Both the position numbers and the translations under genes were made by a program. Below are positions 22,301-35,736 of a stretch of 64,000 nt of DNA, piece by piece (position 1 is the first letter of the stretch; every line of letters starts with the position of its first letter). A model generated the notes under the pieces. The model was given only the letters and a program-made list of their open reading frames with translations, had not been told where the DNA came from and did not search any database. Source of the stretch: Branchiostoma floridae (Eukaryota; Chordata; Leptocardii; Amphioxiformes; Branchiostomatidae); assembly GCF_000003815.2 (NCBI RefSeq), contig NC_049989.1:11984201-12048200 (forward strand), given 5' to 3'.

Positions 22301-24581
22301 GATGAAGTACTAGTATAATAGTAAACGTGGAAGTGGAGCTTTATATAGACCGATCCCATAGTTCCGTCCAATCCGTCAAAACTTAGGTATGCAAAATAAA
22401 AACAGAAAATCTTGCTGACATGCAGCCACTCTCTCATTGGTCAAATCTCTAATTACCATGCTACGATTGATCGAACGTTTTATTATGATGGGCAATCAGG
22501 AATCAGGATCGGTCTATTGTCTGAATTTACAACATACTGCATTCAATAAAATGTTTACTGGTCGGGTAATGGGTCTGTATCCTTCATGTACTTGGTATCT
22601 TTCTATGGCGCTTTAAATTTAGAAAGAAACAATATGTTAGACAGGTATTTATGGAGTGAAATATGTATCAGCCCGATAATGTTCATATTTATGTGTGGCT
22701 TTGAATCAAGACGCTTTCGACGATGTCGAGTGATGTTTTTTGTTGTTCTCCATCTCTTGATCAGGGCTGCCCCCTACCGGTAGTTGGCAGGACTTGAAGG
22801 ACCACATGCGGGAGGCCGGAGACGTGTGCTACGCTGACGTCTTCAGAGACGGCACGGGAGTCGTCGAGTTCCTCAACTACGAAGACATGAAGTACGCCGT
22901 CAAGCAGCTGGACGATTCCAAGTTCAGATCGCACGAGGTAGGCAGATTTCCTCTTGTAATCAAATCTGAATAGCCATTGGCCTCGCCCCTGAGATGTCGC
23001 CAAAATGAAACTGTTCTTTAAAATACTGTTTTTCATTTCCCGTCTATTTCACCCATTATGTTATAATCAAACCGCAGGGAAGGCATCTAGTCAATATAAC
23101 CTGGACTATTTAAAGTTGTGAGAAACTGCAATGGCAGATAAACACACTATACTAGAGAATGGTACAAATTATGCTGTAATTGTGTAATGACGACAGTTGT
23201 TTGATTATCCAATTCATATTGGGTTTCAAATCAAATAGTTAGAATAGAGAGGAGCTCTGGTTTGTTTTTTAAAATTGACTGAAACATTTTGCAACCAAGA
23301 AAAATCATTAACAAAACTGTCTTTAAAATCCCATTCTACTGCTTCTGGAAATATATTATACATAATAATTAGGCAATACTTACAGCAACCCGGGACAAAA
23401 AAGGACAAGGCGAAGACTTCGGGGAATCACACACTAAAGGTACATGTAAAGTGAACCACAAAGTTTGTCAACATTGTGTTTTTAACCTATACCTGTCCTT
23501 GGTGCTAATTCGGCTGCAGTCTGGCGCATCATCGTTTCACTCTGAAAGTTCCTGCAAAATACACAAACCACGAATTAATATATACATTTCACACTGTCTA
23601 ATTTAACACTTATTTTCTAATGATGACATATTGACTTTCCAGCTAACCAACCGCCGTGTGAACGATGTGAAGTAACGTGTACCTATGCACTGCTGCGAAC
23701 TGTCTGTCAATGAGAGTGGGATGTATTATGTGATGTCTTTCAGTTTATTTCTTTTAACAGCTATAAACATAGATAGGACTCATTCTTCTCTGAAAATAAT
23801 CTCTTATGTTATTTACTACAATGTGCAATTGCATAAGAAACTAGTCACTGCTGCTGGTGAGACATTTTTCAGGAATAGATTTAGAATGTCCATAAATAGT
23901 AGAATATTTCTATCATGTCTCATGGCTTTTGGAATCTACGAATGAAACTTTTGGTAGTCATGCCTTTTCTTTCCTGAATTTTGGACCTGCTAGCACTAGC
24001 GCCTGCATAGCAATTGGTATCAAAAAACTATTATAGCTACCGAGTATTTTTTTTAATCCTCTCCGGAAAAGATATGGAGGCCCATAAACAGATATTACTT
24101 ATGAAAGACTGTAAAGTTTTCTTTTGCAGTACGTGATAGGGTTACTACGTTTTAAAAATTTCATTCTCCTGCGATATCGGGATGTTAGTAACTCCTGTCC
24201 CCAAACATACTTTCCAGAGTATTTTGCCCAATTTTATGTAATTACGGATTTTCAAGACAATAGAAGAGATTCGGTAGCTATAATAGATTTGAAAACCAGG
24301 TTACAACATAGCTATATGTATAAGTACAACTATCTTAAAATTTAGTTACTTTATTTGGCTGTAAGTACAGTGAACCGCTGTTATTTTTCTCCTCTGTCTT
24401 TTTTTTTCGTTTCGTCCAGGGAGAGACGTCGTACATCAGAGTGAAGGAAGACTACCACCCGTCCGGAGGGAGCCCACGCCGTGCCAGCCGCAGCCGGTCT
24501 CCTAGCTTCTCCCGCCGCCGACGGTCCCGTTCGTCCCCACGGTACAGCCCGCAGCGATCCCGATCCCGTTCCCGTTCGTAG
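15160..24581 (+). CDS. SR splicing factor of the SRSF1/SRSF9 class, copy A
   Basis: Four exons join in frame: 15160-15326, 20397-20554, 22765-22937 and 24420-24581 (219 aa). The protein has RRM1 with RNP2 RIYVGNL (9-15) and RNP1 [10 protein letters not shown] (43-52). A Gly/Arg linker follows, then pseudo-RRM2 with the hallmark SWQDLKDHM (115-123), and a short RS tail from about 186 ending in RSRSRS. SR proteins of this class bind exonic enhancers and promote exon inclusion. The length is near human SRSF9 (221 aa), and the position head-to-head with DYNLL1 is that of SRSF9 in human. The sequence itself also resembles SRSF1, so no symbol is fixed. Introns are long (5.1, 2.2 and 1.5 kb) compared with copy B. 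Confidence 0.94.
19126..19480. mobile_element. Diverged CTGTAAATG-type MITE with an internal (CT)n tract
   Basis: It starts TACTGTAAATG at 19126, has AGCGGTGGTTAAATGTTCGC, and shows a decayed right end near GACATTTCAAG (19470-19480). Length is increased by a (CT)n run. It lies in intron 1 of SR copy A. Confidence 0.5.
19256..19306. repeat. (CT)n-(GT)n microsatellite
   Basis: About 42 bp of pure CT followed by GTGTGTGT. Confidence 0.95.
21411..21510. other. Assembly gap (100 N) in SR copy A intron 2
   Basis: Exactly 100 N, directly followed by a palindromic element at 21525-21664, which may explain the break. Confidence 0.99.
21525..21664. mobile_element. Palindromic element beside the gap
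   Basis: ATGCCGGGAAAGGAATATA at 21530 and its complement TATATTCCTTTCCCGGCAT ending at 21657 are arms of a ~140 bp palindrome; inner arms GGGAACTTGTAC and GTACAAGCTCCC also pair. No coding content. Confidence 0.75.
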
Positions 24582-27500
24582 GTTCGTTTTGGGGAACGTC
24601 CTATATATATCCTCACTGATAACCTAGGGCACGATCACATTTGTCGTAGGTTGTCGTACGATTTCATTTTGATGTCATAGGATTTTCAAGCAGGCCGTGA
24701 CAGAACCAACCGCGCCGATTTTGATCCAAAACAGCATTTGTGTACCAAGACATTTTGAACTTTGCAGGAGACCTTTTTTGTCCTACAAAATGCCCGAAGT
24801 TAGCGATCGTACGACGATCGCACGACCTATGTCGTATAGGTTGTCGTGCGATTTTGATGTCTTGGCGTATTCAAACAGACCGTTACAGAACCAATTGTAT
24901 TGTGCGACATATCCACGACTATCCCAAGAATGCTCATTTGATTTCATGCAATCGCACGGCAAATTTGACCTGTCCGTCCATACTTTCTGTTGGGAGAAAT
25001 AATCGGTAGTACAATTCCTCTGTAAAATGTTTGGTCGGCAGTAACAACTGAAAGGAGAAAACCCATAGACAGATGAGATCAGAAATATGATCACGAGCGC
25101 GGCTTGCCAACAGTAATTTGACATCATTCCACCTTTTTGTAGGTTTAAAATTTGAAGAAAAAACCACATCAACATGTTTATCTAATTCCCCGACCAAACT
25201 AATAATTTCTTCGACATATTCTTTCATATTCTTGCGAACAAAAAATAGGCAAACCAGACAATACCAGGCAAACAACAAGCAAACCATACCTGCATTCCCG
25301 TTGATATAGGCTCACCCAAGCGAACGTTTTTTCCTAGTTTATGAAGATAAGTGTCTGATCCCAAAAGATGAAGGCCGTAGATCCGATGTTGTAAATGACG
25401 AAAAAGGTATATATAGTTTACATAGAGTGTGGTGAGTAGAAGCTTTAACGTGACAATCAACGTACGTAAGCGATGACGTCATGATGACGTAAGGGAGATA
25501 GAGCCCCTGGTGGGCTCCTCAGAATGTTTTTATTTATTTACCAGCTGCGTTTTATCGGAATCGTTTGTCGAAACGTACGCTGTAAAAATATGTATATAAC
25601 CTTTGATGTTAATATATTCGTTCTTTGCTGTATTCTTGCCAGCCATTGGTTATCAACTACAGCAAAACGTTGACGTACTTTGCTTAAAAGCCCCAGTATA
25701 AGGCCGTCCAGAAATAGGAAATACTTGTATAACTTTAATGATGAGGCTCTATAGTCTCCAATATGCTTATTTAGATCTTAGATGCACCATGGCCAGTTGT
25801 GGTGTTTTATTGCAAAGAGTCGTAGTTTTGTGGTAGAAGTCCTCAAATCTAGTCTCTTTTATAAGTCTCGTAGAGTCCTACTAAACACAGAGCAGGTTAC
25901 TACTAAAAGGAAAGTGTGTACAGAATATGGTCCTCACCCAACGTAAGATTTTAATATATATATATATATATCATTTCGTAGATTTGAGACACTGCTAAAA
26001 AACAAAGAAAGCGTAGTTATTGCTTGAGATGTATCCAAATGTGACCACTGATCCAACTGTTGCAAGTACATGTGGATATTTGTATATGTCTTTACATTTG
26101 TATTCAGCACTGAAAGAGATTATTAATATGTCTTTCGTAGTATATCACTGTATATATCCTTTGCACGTTTTCATGTAAAGCCATGTAGTCCTCATTTTCA
26201 TATATAGAAAGGCCAGAAATGTAGAGGCCGTTACCAAAGTAAGTCGGTGCTATGTATTTGGACTCTGAAAACTTATAAGCCACATTCGAGAGATTCATAC
26301 ATTCCTTATATTGTGCAAATTGAGTATAGGGCGATTCAAAGAGCGTGTAAAGATTTGATTGAAAGATACGGCGTAAATACGACAAGTTGGTTAGTTATAG
26401 AAATGCGTACCGGTTTGATATGCTGTGCAAAGAGATATTCTACAATGGGCCAGGTATATTGTAATAGGTGACACCGTAGTCAAAGCTGTTTATATCCCCC
26501 TTAATTGTAAGGAATTTTTTAAAAGTTTGAAATAAGATACACTGCTGGGTAGGCTATTGAAAAGTGAAAAAAAAACACTTTTGTGATATAACTAAGTCAA
26601 TTTTACTAGCCGCTGGTATTAACGCTTACTACCATACTAACGCTTAACTTGTGCTAAACAGGCACATGGTATAACGAGAAAAATGATGATACTAAAGTTA
26701 AAATTACGTGACAAGATTATTTCATTTTGTCCAAAATCAAACTCAAATCCAATTATATGGGTTGACGCTTTTGTGACCATTGAAAAAAAAATAACAGAAA
26801 AATTTTCTGGGTGTGCAAAGTTTCTTTGCACTCTATTCTGATTACTGAAAAAAAATGTATATGAGATGAAATGTGTTTACTAATTTCAACTGAGCACTGA
26901 TCCAGTGACTCGCCATAACATTACTAACTTGTTTACTAACTGAGTTAACTGGTTTACTAACTGAGTTAACGATATTCACCTATTGGCGCTGGACGCCGTT
27001 AACATGCTTGCATGTGTTCGACATTTTGCTGGCGTGACCTTACAGCATTGTGTATGTTCGCATGAGATTAATTAACCCAATGGCATGGCATGCTTATATG
27101 CATGGAATGTTTTAGAGTTAGAAACGTCTGTGATTAACTTTTGATTAACCAGCACTAAAATGCACGCGAGCCACACGCTTGCCTTCCTCGGGAGGTAATG
27201 CGAGGCTCGTCCTCTCCTCACACTTCTTATTAACATACAAAGTGGGTATCTCACTCCTGGACTGCGCCGAATCGCTCAAGGCATTTGTGTCGCAAACCGG
27301 TGCAAATTTGTCGCGTGAATCTGCGATTTTCTTCTGATAAAGAATGAAAATTCGCAAAGTTGCCGCAATTTCCTAGTGCCTTTTGGCGCAGCCAACGAGA
27401 TTCCTGCTTAATGGAGCGTTCTATATTCTGTATTTCATAACCAACGAAGTTCCTTTCTTACCAGTGAAAAAATTAACTGTTCGGCCACTTTTACTTGTGA

Positions 27501-27621
27501 GCTTTACTTGTGAACAAACAAACAAACATACAAAGCATGCATAGTCTTACAAAATGTATAATGACATACCTTGTTATGTTTTCTAAGCTAATTTTCTTCC
27601 GATATCGGACGCTCCTAGATA

Positions 27622-27715
27622 GCCTGAGTATCATCCGTATTCTACCGGGGCCCCTTACACTCGCTACCCCTAGCGAGTGTACGGAGCCCCGGTAGAAATA
27701 GGATGGTACCCAGGC
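27622..27715. mobile_element. 94 bp palindromic element, GCCTG ends, TA duplication
   Basis: Flanked by TA (27620-27621 and 27716-27717). Left arm GCCTGAGTATCATCC then ATTCTACCGGGGC; right arm is the near complement ending GATGGTACCCAGGC. Similar ends are found at 45280-45387 and ~52155-52250, but their arms differ in sequence. Confidence 0.8.
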
Positions 27716-29702
27716 TAGCTCCTAGAAACAGTTGTAGCGAACATAATGATCCAAAGAGGAAAAGGAATGCAACCCTCATCTGGTCCGTTCTCTTTCGCTC
27801 GTCTTTTTCTTGATGCGCACACAAGGACAAGCAAAAGAGAATCATACAGGTGGGAAACCCCCAAATGCTCATTCCTCTTATAGGTTCATTACCTACAACT
27901 GAAACGGATGCCATATTGGTGGTGGTAACGTCTGTGGTGTTGCATGACCGGTGGTGGGTTCTTGGTGTTGGTGGTGAAGGGTCAATAAGTTGGTTCGTGG
28001 TTCTGACTACGTATGCGCAGCAATATGCATTGTGGGTAAAATGTCAACGGTTCATACCCCAAATAGACCAACGGAGTCTTGACATGAATCAGGCACGGTC
28101 TATGTTTTACAAACACTGTTTACAAGTTAGGGGCTTTGAACCAAAATGCATTTCGCTGCGCATGCGTGCTTAGAACGATGAACCTCCTTCTGCAAATGTA
28201 TATTGTTGCGTAGCCTGGCAAAAAAATCTCCCAAGCAACTGGCTGTCTTCTATACAAGTTCACTCGCCTTTACATATATATTCATGTTTATGATGTCAAG
28301 ATCTAGACATCATCAATTATCAAGGTGGAAGCTTTATCAAATAATAACTGTTTGGGACTGTCTGAAAATTTGATGAAGCAGATGGGCGATTGGACCTCTT
28401 GATTTTATACTTGCGGCCGTGTACAGAAGACAAGTAGCCAGTTTGATTTGAGCCAGTCGCTACCAGACGAATCCGTCCGATGATACAGCCAACCGAAACG
28501 TTGGAGGGAAGGAAGGACGGGCCCAAAACATAAATGTATAGTGTATCCCATTTGTTAAATGGCTTCATTGTTACAACTGGCATATTATACATGCCCTCAA
28601 AATTGTGTAAAACGATTGAATTTCAAATCTTCAAACAATATTCCCCAACCCTATCATTTCCCCTCCAAGTTACGGTTCACTTTTACCTCGGCATAACGTA
28701 ACCTACCCAGCAGTAGACATCAACTTTTTGGACAAATTTAATTGAAAATAAAAGAAAATGTTAATGGTACCCACAGAATAGCTACGTCATCCTAGCTTGG
28801 GTACGCATAAACCATACATGTCATGTAATATGACTTTGTACGACTACGGTGTTAATTTACTTGCAATAGAAACTTGTAGAATCATTGTTCTGAATATCTC
28901 ATACCTAAAGCATGTACAATCGTTGTTTAAAACACCTCATGACTAAAACAGCCATTACCCTTTTCATTTGCCATATCAGACGTGAACCTGTCGATAGTTC
29001 GATCTGATGAACAATGTAGTGTTTTTTTCTGGTGTAACCGTGTAAATTTTATTATGATATTAAGTTAAAAAGCGGGACAAAAGTGCAAATATTTTATGTC
29101 GTTACCTGCCATTGTGTATAAGCGGGCATCGATCTATTTATTTATTTATTATCTATTTATGATAAGAGAAATGTTCACAATGTTTGAAATGTTTGGAACG
29201 AAAATGTTATATATACATACCAAACATTTGAAACACTTAGTGTTTCGTCGTCGTATATCTTTTATGTGTATTCCTATGATGTCTATTTATTAATATCTAT
29301 ATTTATCATCTATTTATTTATTACTCTTTCTAACTTTTTTGTCTGTATCTTTTAGAAGGAATAATTGAACGTGGTAGAGTGCTGAACTGTGTATATTAAC
29401 TAACCTATTTTGTACATTGTTACTGACTAAAGTAAAAACGTTGTATAACGGTGTTTGAATTGTATGAGCTAGTAGCCTAATCTTTCAAGGTGTATCCATT
29501 GATATTGTCTTAGGGACATTTTGAAATAAATAACCGAGATTATTCACGACAATGCAGTCTCTGTTGTTGCACTTCACTCGGGGCGTTGCTTTTTGGTTGA
29601 GAAAATTAGACATTGTAGTCCGGCATGTTTGGGATCTAAAGTCTCTAGATATCTCTGCTGACAATGTGTACTTGTACTTAACCGAAATGAATGGAATGTG
29701 TA

Positions 29703-29817
29703 CTCTCCAAGCAGAGGTTGAGTCGCGGAGATATATTAGTAGTCGGGAAAGAGGAGCGCCAACGGATATTTTCGCGCCTATTAATATATCTCCGCGACTC
29801 AACTTCTGCTTGGAGAG
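29703..29817. mobile_element. 115 bp near-perfect palindrome, CTCTCCAAGCAG ends, TA duplication
   Basis: Flanked by TA (29701-29702 and 29818-29819). Arms of ~37 bp: CTCTCCAAGCAG then TTGAGTCGCGGAGATATATT, mirrored exactly on the right except one or two bases. The central loop is ~40 bp. It shares only its ends with the 41241-41410 element. Confidence 0.88.
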
Positions 29818-30084
29818 TATGGAATTTTGCTCTATCTTCTTTGAATGACATTGCGAACATAAGAAGAAAATAGGTGAAAATTATTAAAGGATTACGCATA
29901 AGAACGCATATAGAAAATTGAAGAAAACAGGCAATGATAGAAAAAGGATAAAGGGAAAGTTAGAACAAGGCAAAGAAAGAAAGATGTATCACTGCATGTT
30001 GATCCCTGTTCTTTAGGAGCCAAATTTTCCAGAAAATATTTTCAATGTTGAGATAAAAAAAAGGTGGATGTTCGGTAAAATCAT

Positions 30085-30206
30085 GAGTAAGTAAGTGAGT
30101 GAGTGAGTGAGTGAGTGAGTGAGTGAGTGAGTGAGTGAGTGAGTGAGTGAGTGAGTGAGTGAGTGAGTGAGTGAGTGAGTGAGTGAGTGAGTGAGTGAGT
30201 GAGTGA
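30085..30206. repeat. (GAGT)n microsatellite, about 30 units
   Basis: About 120 bp of an almost uninterrupted GAGT tetranucleotide repeat. Confidence 0.98.
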
Positions 30207-30599
30207 ATACTTATAACGTTATGGGTTCATCGCTTGCGTTTCCAAAATAATGTGTCAGGAAAGTATTCAGATCGTTGACCATTAAAACAGAAGGCTGGAA
30301 AGGTTATAAGATGTGAAGTTGGACCATGGACAGTGGAGTTTGCGTTACACAGACTAGAGCATTTGGGTTTTCAAAATTTGTAACTGGATTGAAGGAGCTT
30401 TCACATATAACGTTAGTTAACTCTCCAATCTGAGGTTCGGCCCCGGCTGTTTTTGCCGGCCTTGAGGTTTCAAGAAGACGGTATGTACAAGATAGAAAGC
30501 CTGACAAAAACGCCTAAAAAACATAAAGAACAGTCGCAGCCAAACATCTGCTTGGAGAGCAGAATTTAGGAACATTGCCGATTGTTGCCGAGGCCGTGG

Positions 30600-30709
30600 G
30601 CGGGTGTTCGGAATAAATCGGCCATTGTCGGCCACGCCTCGCGAGGATTCACGAGAATTAATGAGCGGCGTGCATCGACGACCCGCCATTTTGAGAAGGA
30701 AGTTCTGAG
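30600..30709 (+). other. Probable non-coding first exon of SR copy B
   Basis: A CpG-rich patch containing CCGCCATTTTGAGAAGGAAG ends at a strong donor TCTGAG|GTAAGG (exon end 30709). The acceptor CTCCCAG ending at 32704 precedes the copy B start codon by 45 bp. This implies a ~2 kb intron in the 5' UTR. The left border is a guess. Confidence 0.5.
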
Positions 30710-31143
30710 GTAAGGTTATCGAAGTCTTTCTTTATTTTTACCACATTGGGGTCAAATAGAATATAGTAAAACGTTCCCTACATTTATAAAAATCTGTAGA
30801 TTGTGTTGAGTGTAGTAATACGGATATTTGTACCACTAGGGACGAATTTTTCACGTCAAAGTTTTGTTGTGTTGTCGGGTTCCCTCCCCGTGTGTGGGGC
30901 GTGGGGCCAAGCTACCGAACAAGCTTCCGAACAAGCTAAACTTTCCGCTAAATTTCTCAACATCTTCCGTAAATTTTCCGGCACAAGTAAACTTGAAGTT
31001 GTTCTACAACTATCTTTGAAACTCGTGAGTTAGTGTGGCGGTCCATAAGTGTCTAAACTGCCGCGTTTTTGTAAAAGTGACTGCTCTGTTTTAAATTTGG
31101 AAGAGTTGTTTTTGGCCTCACCGAGGCCGTGGGGACTAGAGCC

Positions 31144-31654
31144 TTGACCTATAAGGTCTCATTGATGAGTTTCTTCTTTCCATAGACTTCTATGTTATAA
31201 TTCGTGGTTTAAATGGGCGCGTTCATAATGAAGCTGCGTGTAATTTCAGCAGATTTTTCATTCTATGTCGAGCACATTTACCCTATATCGTGGGAAAAAA
31301 TTGCCAATGTAAACTATACGTAGGAACTTTTTTTATAGCAATTACAAACTACGATTAGTCAATCCCCACAAAAGGCACTTTTTCGCTGCTATTGTACAAC
31401 CGCACCACTCAGAACCCACGACTGTGTACCTCCGACCTAGCGCGCGGCTGCAAAACTTTACCTGCTAATTTCTTCAGTTACAAATAAGCTTTCACCAATC
31501 TAACTTTTGAGATCAGTTCCGCTGGCTAAAAGGGAATTTCTCACCGCTAAAAACATGCGTCCGTGCAGCCGTTCATTTTTGGCTCGGATCTCTTTTAGGG
31601 TGTCCACTCGCGGAGTAATACATCAATGAGACCATAATGCTCTCAGGTCAGCTC
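31144..31654. mobile_element. Inverted-repeat element in the 5' UTR intron of SR copy B
   Basis: GGTCTCATTGATG (31155-31167) is complemented exactly by CATCAATGAGACC (31621-31633), with looser matching outward (TTGACCT and AGGTCA). Roughly 510 bp; boundaries uncertain. Confidence 0.5.
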
Positions 31655-32749
31655 AAGTATTTTTTAGAGGGGCAAGAAGACAAAACAAGCTGCACTTTGC
31701 CAGTTTTTTTTTTTTCACAGGGACTTCTTTTAACCTCCTTGGCCAATTATGAAGTACATGAACAATAAGCTTTGCGATTTACATGATAAAACAGGCATCT
31801 ATTTATTTTGCTCATTTTGCCAACACCCTCCCTCCCTAATTATCCTTAGCAGAACATGGGGTGTAATTTGAAGACAACAACGTGGCATAGTATGTATGAG
31901 TGCATATAGTTTTGCACTGTGTCATAACTTAAACAGTAAGCCTGTGTTTTGGCCTTTAAACGTGCATAACTAATTGCCATTTACTGATTTAGTAATAATT
32001 TCCCAAGTAAGCAAATAATCGGTTTCAAATATTTATTTGGCCTGGAAAAGTGCATTAGCATAAAATTTAGATCTTTGAAAAAAATACTAGTACTGTACAA
32101 ATTTTGTTAATCACAACTTTTTTGTTAACACTGGCAAAAATATTAGTCACAGTAGCCCTGACTAAATACAAATTTTACACTGAATATCAGTATGTTATGT
32201 TTGGTTTTGCTAAATTCCAGTCTAAAGTACAGTAATTCACTCTGTCTTCTCGGTACGAAGCTTTCACGGATTGAGAAAATTTAGCTTGTCCTCGGAACTA
32301 AATGTTCACAGTGGCAGTAGGTATGCATAAAAAAGTCAGCAACTTATTTCTTATTGATAATGATGAGTTAACGTTACAGTCGTCACCGTGTTAACCGTGA
32401 ACATAAGAAAGTACATTGAAAAAATCAGGAATTACAGTATACGTATACCCAGTCCCTGGAAAGCATAAAAGCAGGTAAAGTACCGTAAACTATCCCTGTA
32501 GACTATCCCTGTAATCCCCAGTGCGCTTTTCTAAGGTCCTCGGAAAGACCTGCCTTGGCTGCTGAATAGATTCTCTGCCAGCCTGGTTAAAAGTCTGGCT
32601 TCCAGGGTAGACTTCGAAAGGAAGACTGTAGTAGATGGAACATTAACAGGAAAAAGTTCAAAAAGAACAAACTTATCTCATGTTGTGGTCTGTTTTCCTC
32701 CCAGTAGCTCTGACGAGTTACAAGAAACCACCGAGCATACAAGATCAAC

Positions 32750-35736
32750 ATGTCCTACGCCTACTCCGGAAACAACGACTGCAGGATCTACGTGGGGAAC
32801 CTCCCACCTGAGGTGCGTCAAGAGGACATCAAGGACGTCTTCTACAAGTACGGCAAGATCATCCACGTGGATCTCAAGATCGGCAGGGGACCGCCGTTTG
32901 CCTTCGTAGAGTTCGAAGACAAGAGGTGGGTGGAAGGCTTATTGAAGACTCAGAATCAGTAGCTTAATTATATATAACATATTATAAGCTCTTTCACAGA
33001 GATCAGGATGCATGTGTGAGAGGAATTTTATGTAATACAGTACATTTGTATGTCAAAGGTAAAGGCCCTGAAAAAGACAACTAAATACACCTGGACATTG
33101 TTATGTAAATCAAAACAATGGTCAAGACAAGGGGTGATGTCTTTTTCGGGGACTTTGACATATTACGCAGAATTCCTGTCACCGCACATGCATTCTGATC
33201 TTTGTTAAGGGGCTTATTGCATACCATCTTGTGTAATACACCAGGTTGAAGAGTATAAGTTGCATATCCAAACAGATTTCTTTAAACCACTCTAGCTGGG
33301 ATGTACCCCTTCTGTTTTTTGTTTTTGTTCAAGATTGTTGACATGTTTTTGTTTAGGGATGCTGATGACGCCGTGTACGGGAGAGATGGCTACACCTTGG
33401 ATGGGTACAGACTGAGGGTGGAGTTCCCCAGGGGGTCAGCAAGGGGTGGCTACGGAAGGAGTGGTGGTGGTGGTGGCGGCGGTGGTGGCGCCCGCCGGGG
33501 TGGCGCACCCTCGCGGCGGTCCGAGTACAGAGTCTTGGTTTCAGGTGACTTGTTTTTCCCATTTGAAACAAGCATAGCTGCTATTGTTGCTAGAACCGAA
33601 GCAGCAAAACATCACATGTACAGCCAACAACTATTCGTATATTCAAGAGTTGCAGAAAATGACAAATTATACAAGTACAGCCAAAGCTATCACATAACAT
33701 AATTTCCAATTTTTGGTGTCACCCTGTGTTCTCCATTGCTTTCACCCTGTCATGTTGTTGCCCATTGCTTTAGGAATACTGTTTTTTCTTTAAAAGAGTT
33801 TAAAACCATCCTTAAGTCAATGTGCATGGAGGTTGTCACACATAAAATTTTCTTGCTTTGGCCTAAGCCACTTAGGAAATATCTTGCAATCCAAATACGA
33901 TAGCAATGTTACATCTATTTGCTTCTGTATTGAGTGCTAAGAAATCTGCAGTTACCTCTCTCAAGTTTCCATTTTCTTTTTTTTTCTTGACCAGGTCTGC
34001 CTCCAACTGGCAGCTGGCAGGACCTGAAGGACCACATGCGGGAGGCCGGGGACGTCTGTTTCGCGGACGTCTTCCGGGACGGCACCGGAGTCGTGGAGTT
34101 CTTGCGTTACGATGACATGAAGTATGCGGTCAAACACCTGGATGACTCAAAGTTTAGGTCCCACGAAGTAAGTACCTTGGCCAGTTGAAGCGCAGGCGGT
34201 ATTTCTCTCAACGTTCACACACAGTGTTGTTCGGAAAGTAACAAACAGTCCGCTTCTGCCCCCCAGCTAGAAGGTGGATGCCTCCGGTCAGGAGGGAGTC
34301 GCCTCGCCTAGGATCACCCGCTCAAATTTTCCTCCTAGGATCTGTGAAATTCTCTTCGGTTCAGCCAAAACCCACCGGCCCAAACTCACCTTACGTTGGA
34401 ACACTCGCACAAATTGTCCTTCGGCCTGGATCGGTGAAATTCCCATGATTTAGTCCTAAGGTACACATAGTTACGTCGAGTGTAGGCTAGAGATAGACCA
34501 TTCTTAGGGGATCCTACCGACCACTTCGTTGAGGTTCTACTGACTGATGAAGGTTTTCACACCGGAGTGGACAAAATTGTCTGGTCCAAATCCATCTCTT
34601 TGGTTAGGAAAGGTATGGTAGGGGATCCTACTCGGCACCCGTTTCCTAATGTTTCCATGTCTCTATAAAAAGCCCTCTCGGATCCATCAGGACTTGGCCC
34701 TACCGCGGATGACCCAAAACACGTTGCAGCTCGGAGCACCAAATTTCATAAGCACAGGATCACACCAGATTTCCCCATACACTGGAAAAATCCTCCATTG
34801 TCACCCACATTTATGGTAACAACAGGGGAGACCTTTCTACGCTAGAGTTGGAAACAGTTAGGGAAGACATTTGGACAATCCTGAAGAAAAGCCTCGCCTA
34901 GGATCAGCCAAATTTTCCTCCAATCAAGATTCTCTTAGTAAATTTCACGCTGGACCGGGCATTGTAATTTTGAAGAGGCCACAGGGGCAGGTCGGTAAGT
35001 TGGAAACCTTGGAGCATGGAAGAAAGGAACGGGAGGGGATTCGGAACGGAAAAGGCCAAAAAAAGTTGCAGGGCCAGGACCTTTCGGGAGGGATTCGGCA
35101 AGGATAGGAAAGGAACCTCGGGGGAAACAAACAAACAAACAAACGGATAGGATTCCTAGGAAGCTAAGAGGAATCTGGACCCCAAGTGAGCGGGGCTTGG
35201 CAGTCCGGACACAAGGTACTAGGGAAAAGGAAGGCCCAAAACAAATCTTGGAAAAGAAAAGGGATAAGGAATCGGAAACGTAAGGAACTTTGGGAGCCTT
35301 GCGGAGCGTGGAGGGAGGTAAGAGAAGGCATCCCAATCAGGTGGCTTTGTTGTTTTCATTGGCTGTAGTTGGAACCTGTGATGTCATGTTTTCACTGAGA
35401 ATGTAAGGAGTGGATGTTGGATGGATACTGTAGATTGGATAAGTGCTAGGTACACCTAATCTTTTCCCTCCCCACTAGCCAAGTTTTGTGATGTTTTCCC
35501 TTTGCCTTCTAATGTCTTGATTCCACAAACTTTAGGGGGAGGTAACCTACATTCGCGTGAAGGAAGACTCTCCGTCGAGTGGTGGTGGTGGCAGTGGCGG
35601 CGGTGGTGGCGGTGGCTACAGCCCGCGCAACAGATCCAGAAGCAGGAGCCGTTCGCCATACCAGAGGCGCCGTCGGTCTCGATCCTCGCCACGGTACTCC
35701 CCAGTGCGCCGATCGCGCTCTCGCTCCCGCTCGTAA
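32750..35736 (+). CDS. SR splicing factor of the SRSF1/SRSF9 class, copy B
   Basis: Four exons join in frame: 32750-32925, 33357-33544, 33995-34167 and 35536-35736 (245 aa, near human SRSF1 at 248). RRM1 has RIYVGNL and [10 protein letters not shown], and a glycine-rich linker follows. Pseudo-RRM2 carries SWQDLKDHM (128-136). A Gly-rich hinge precedes an RS domain rich in RSRSRS, with PRYSP repeated as in SRSF1. Intron positions and phases are identical to copy A, so the two are tandem duplicates, yet the introns are much shorter. It lies tail-to-tail with GATC. The 5' UTR is probably spliced. An AATAAA at 36822-36827 would give a ~1.1 kb 3' UTR. Whether it corresponds to SRSF1 or is a lineage-specific copy cannot be told here. 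Confidence 0.95.

Larger units (their letters stand above)
24582..30550. other. 6 kb spacer between the two SR genes
   Basis: It holds the 3' UTR of SR copy A (extent unclear) and no convincing exon. Seen here are a ~75 bp direct repeat at 24640 and 24824 (GTTGTCGTRCGATTT and ACAGAACCAA), a (TA)n tract near 25952, a small tandem ACTAACTGAGTTAAC near 26935, two palindromic elements (27622 and 29703), and a long GAGT microsatellite. Confidence 0.6.
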
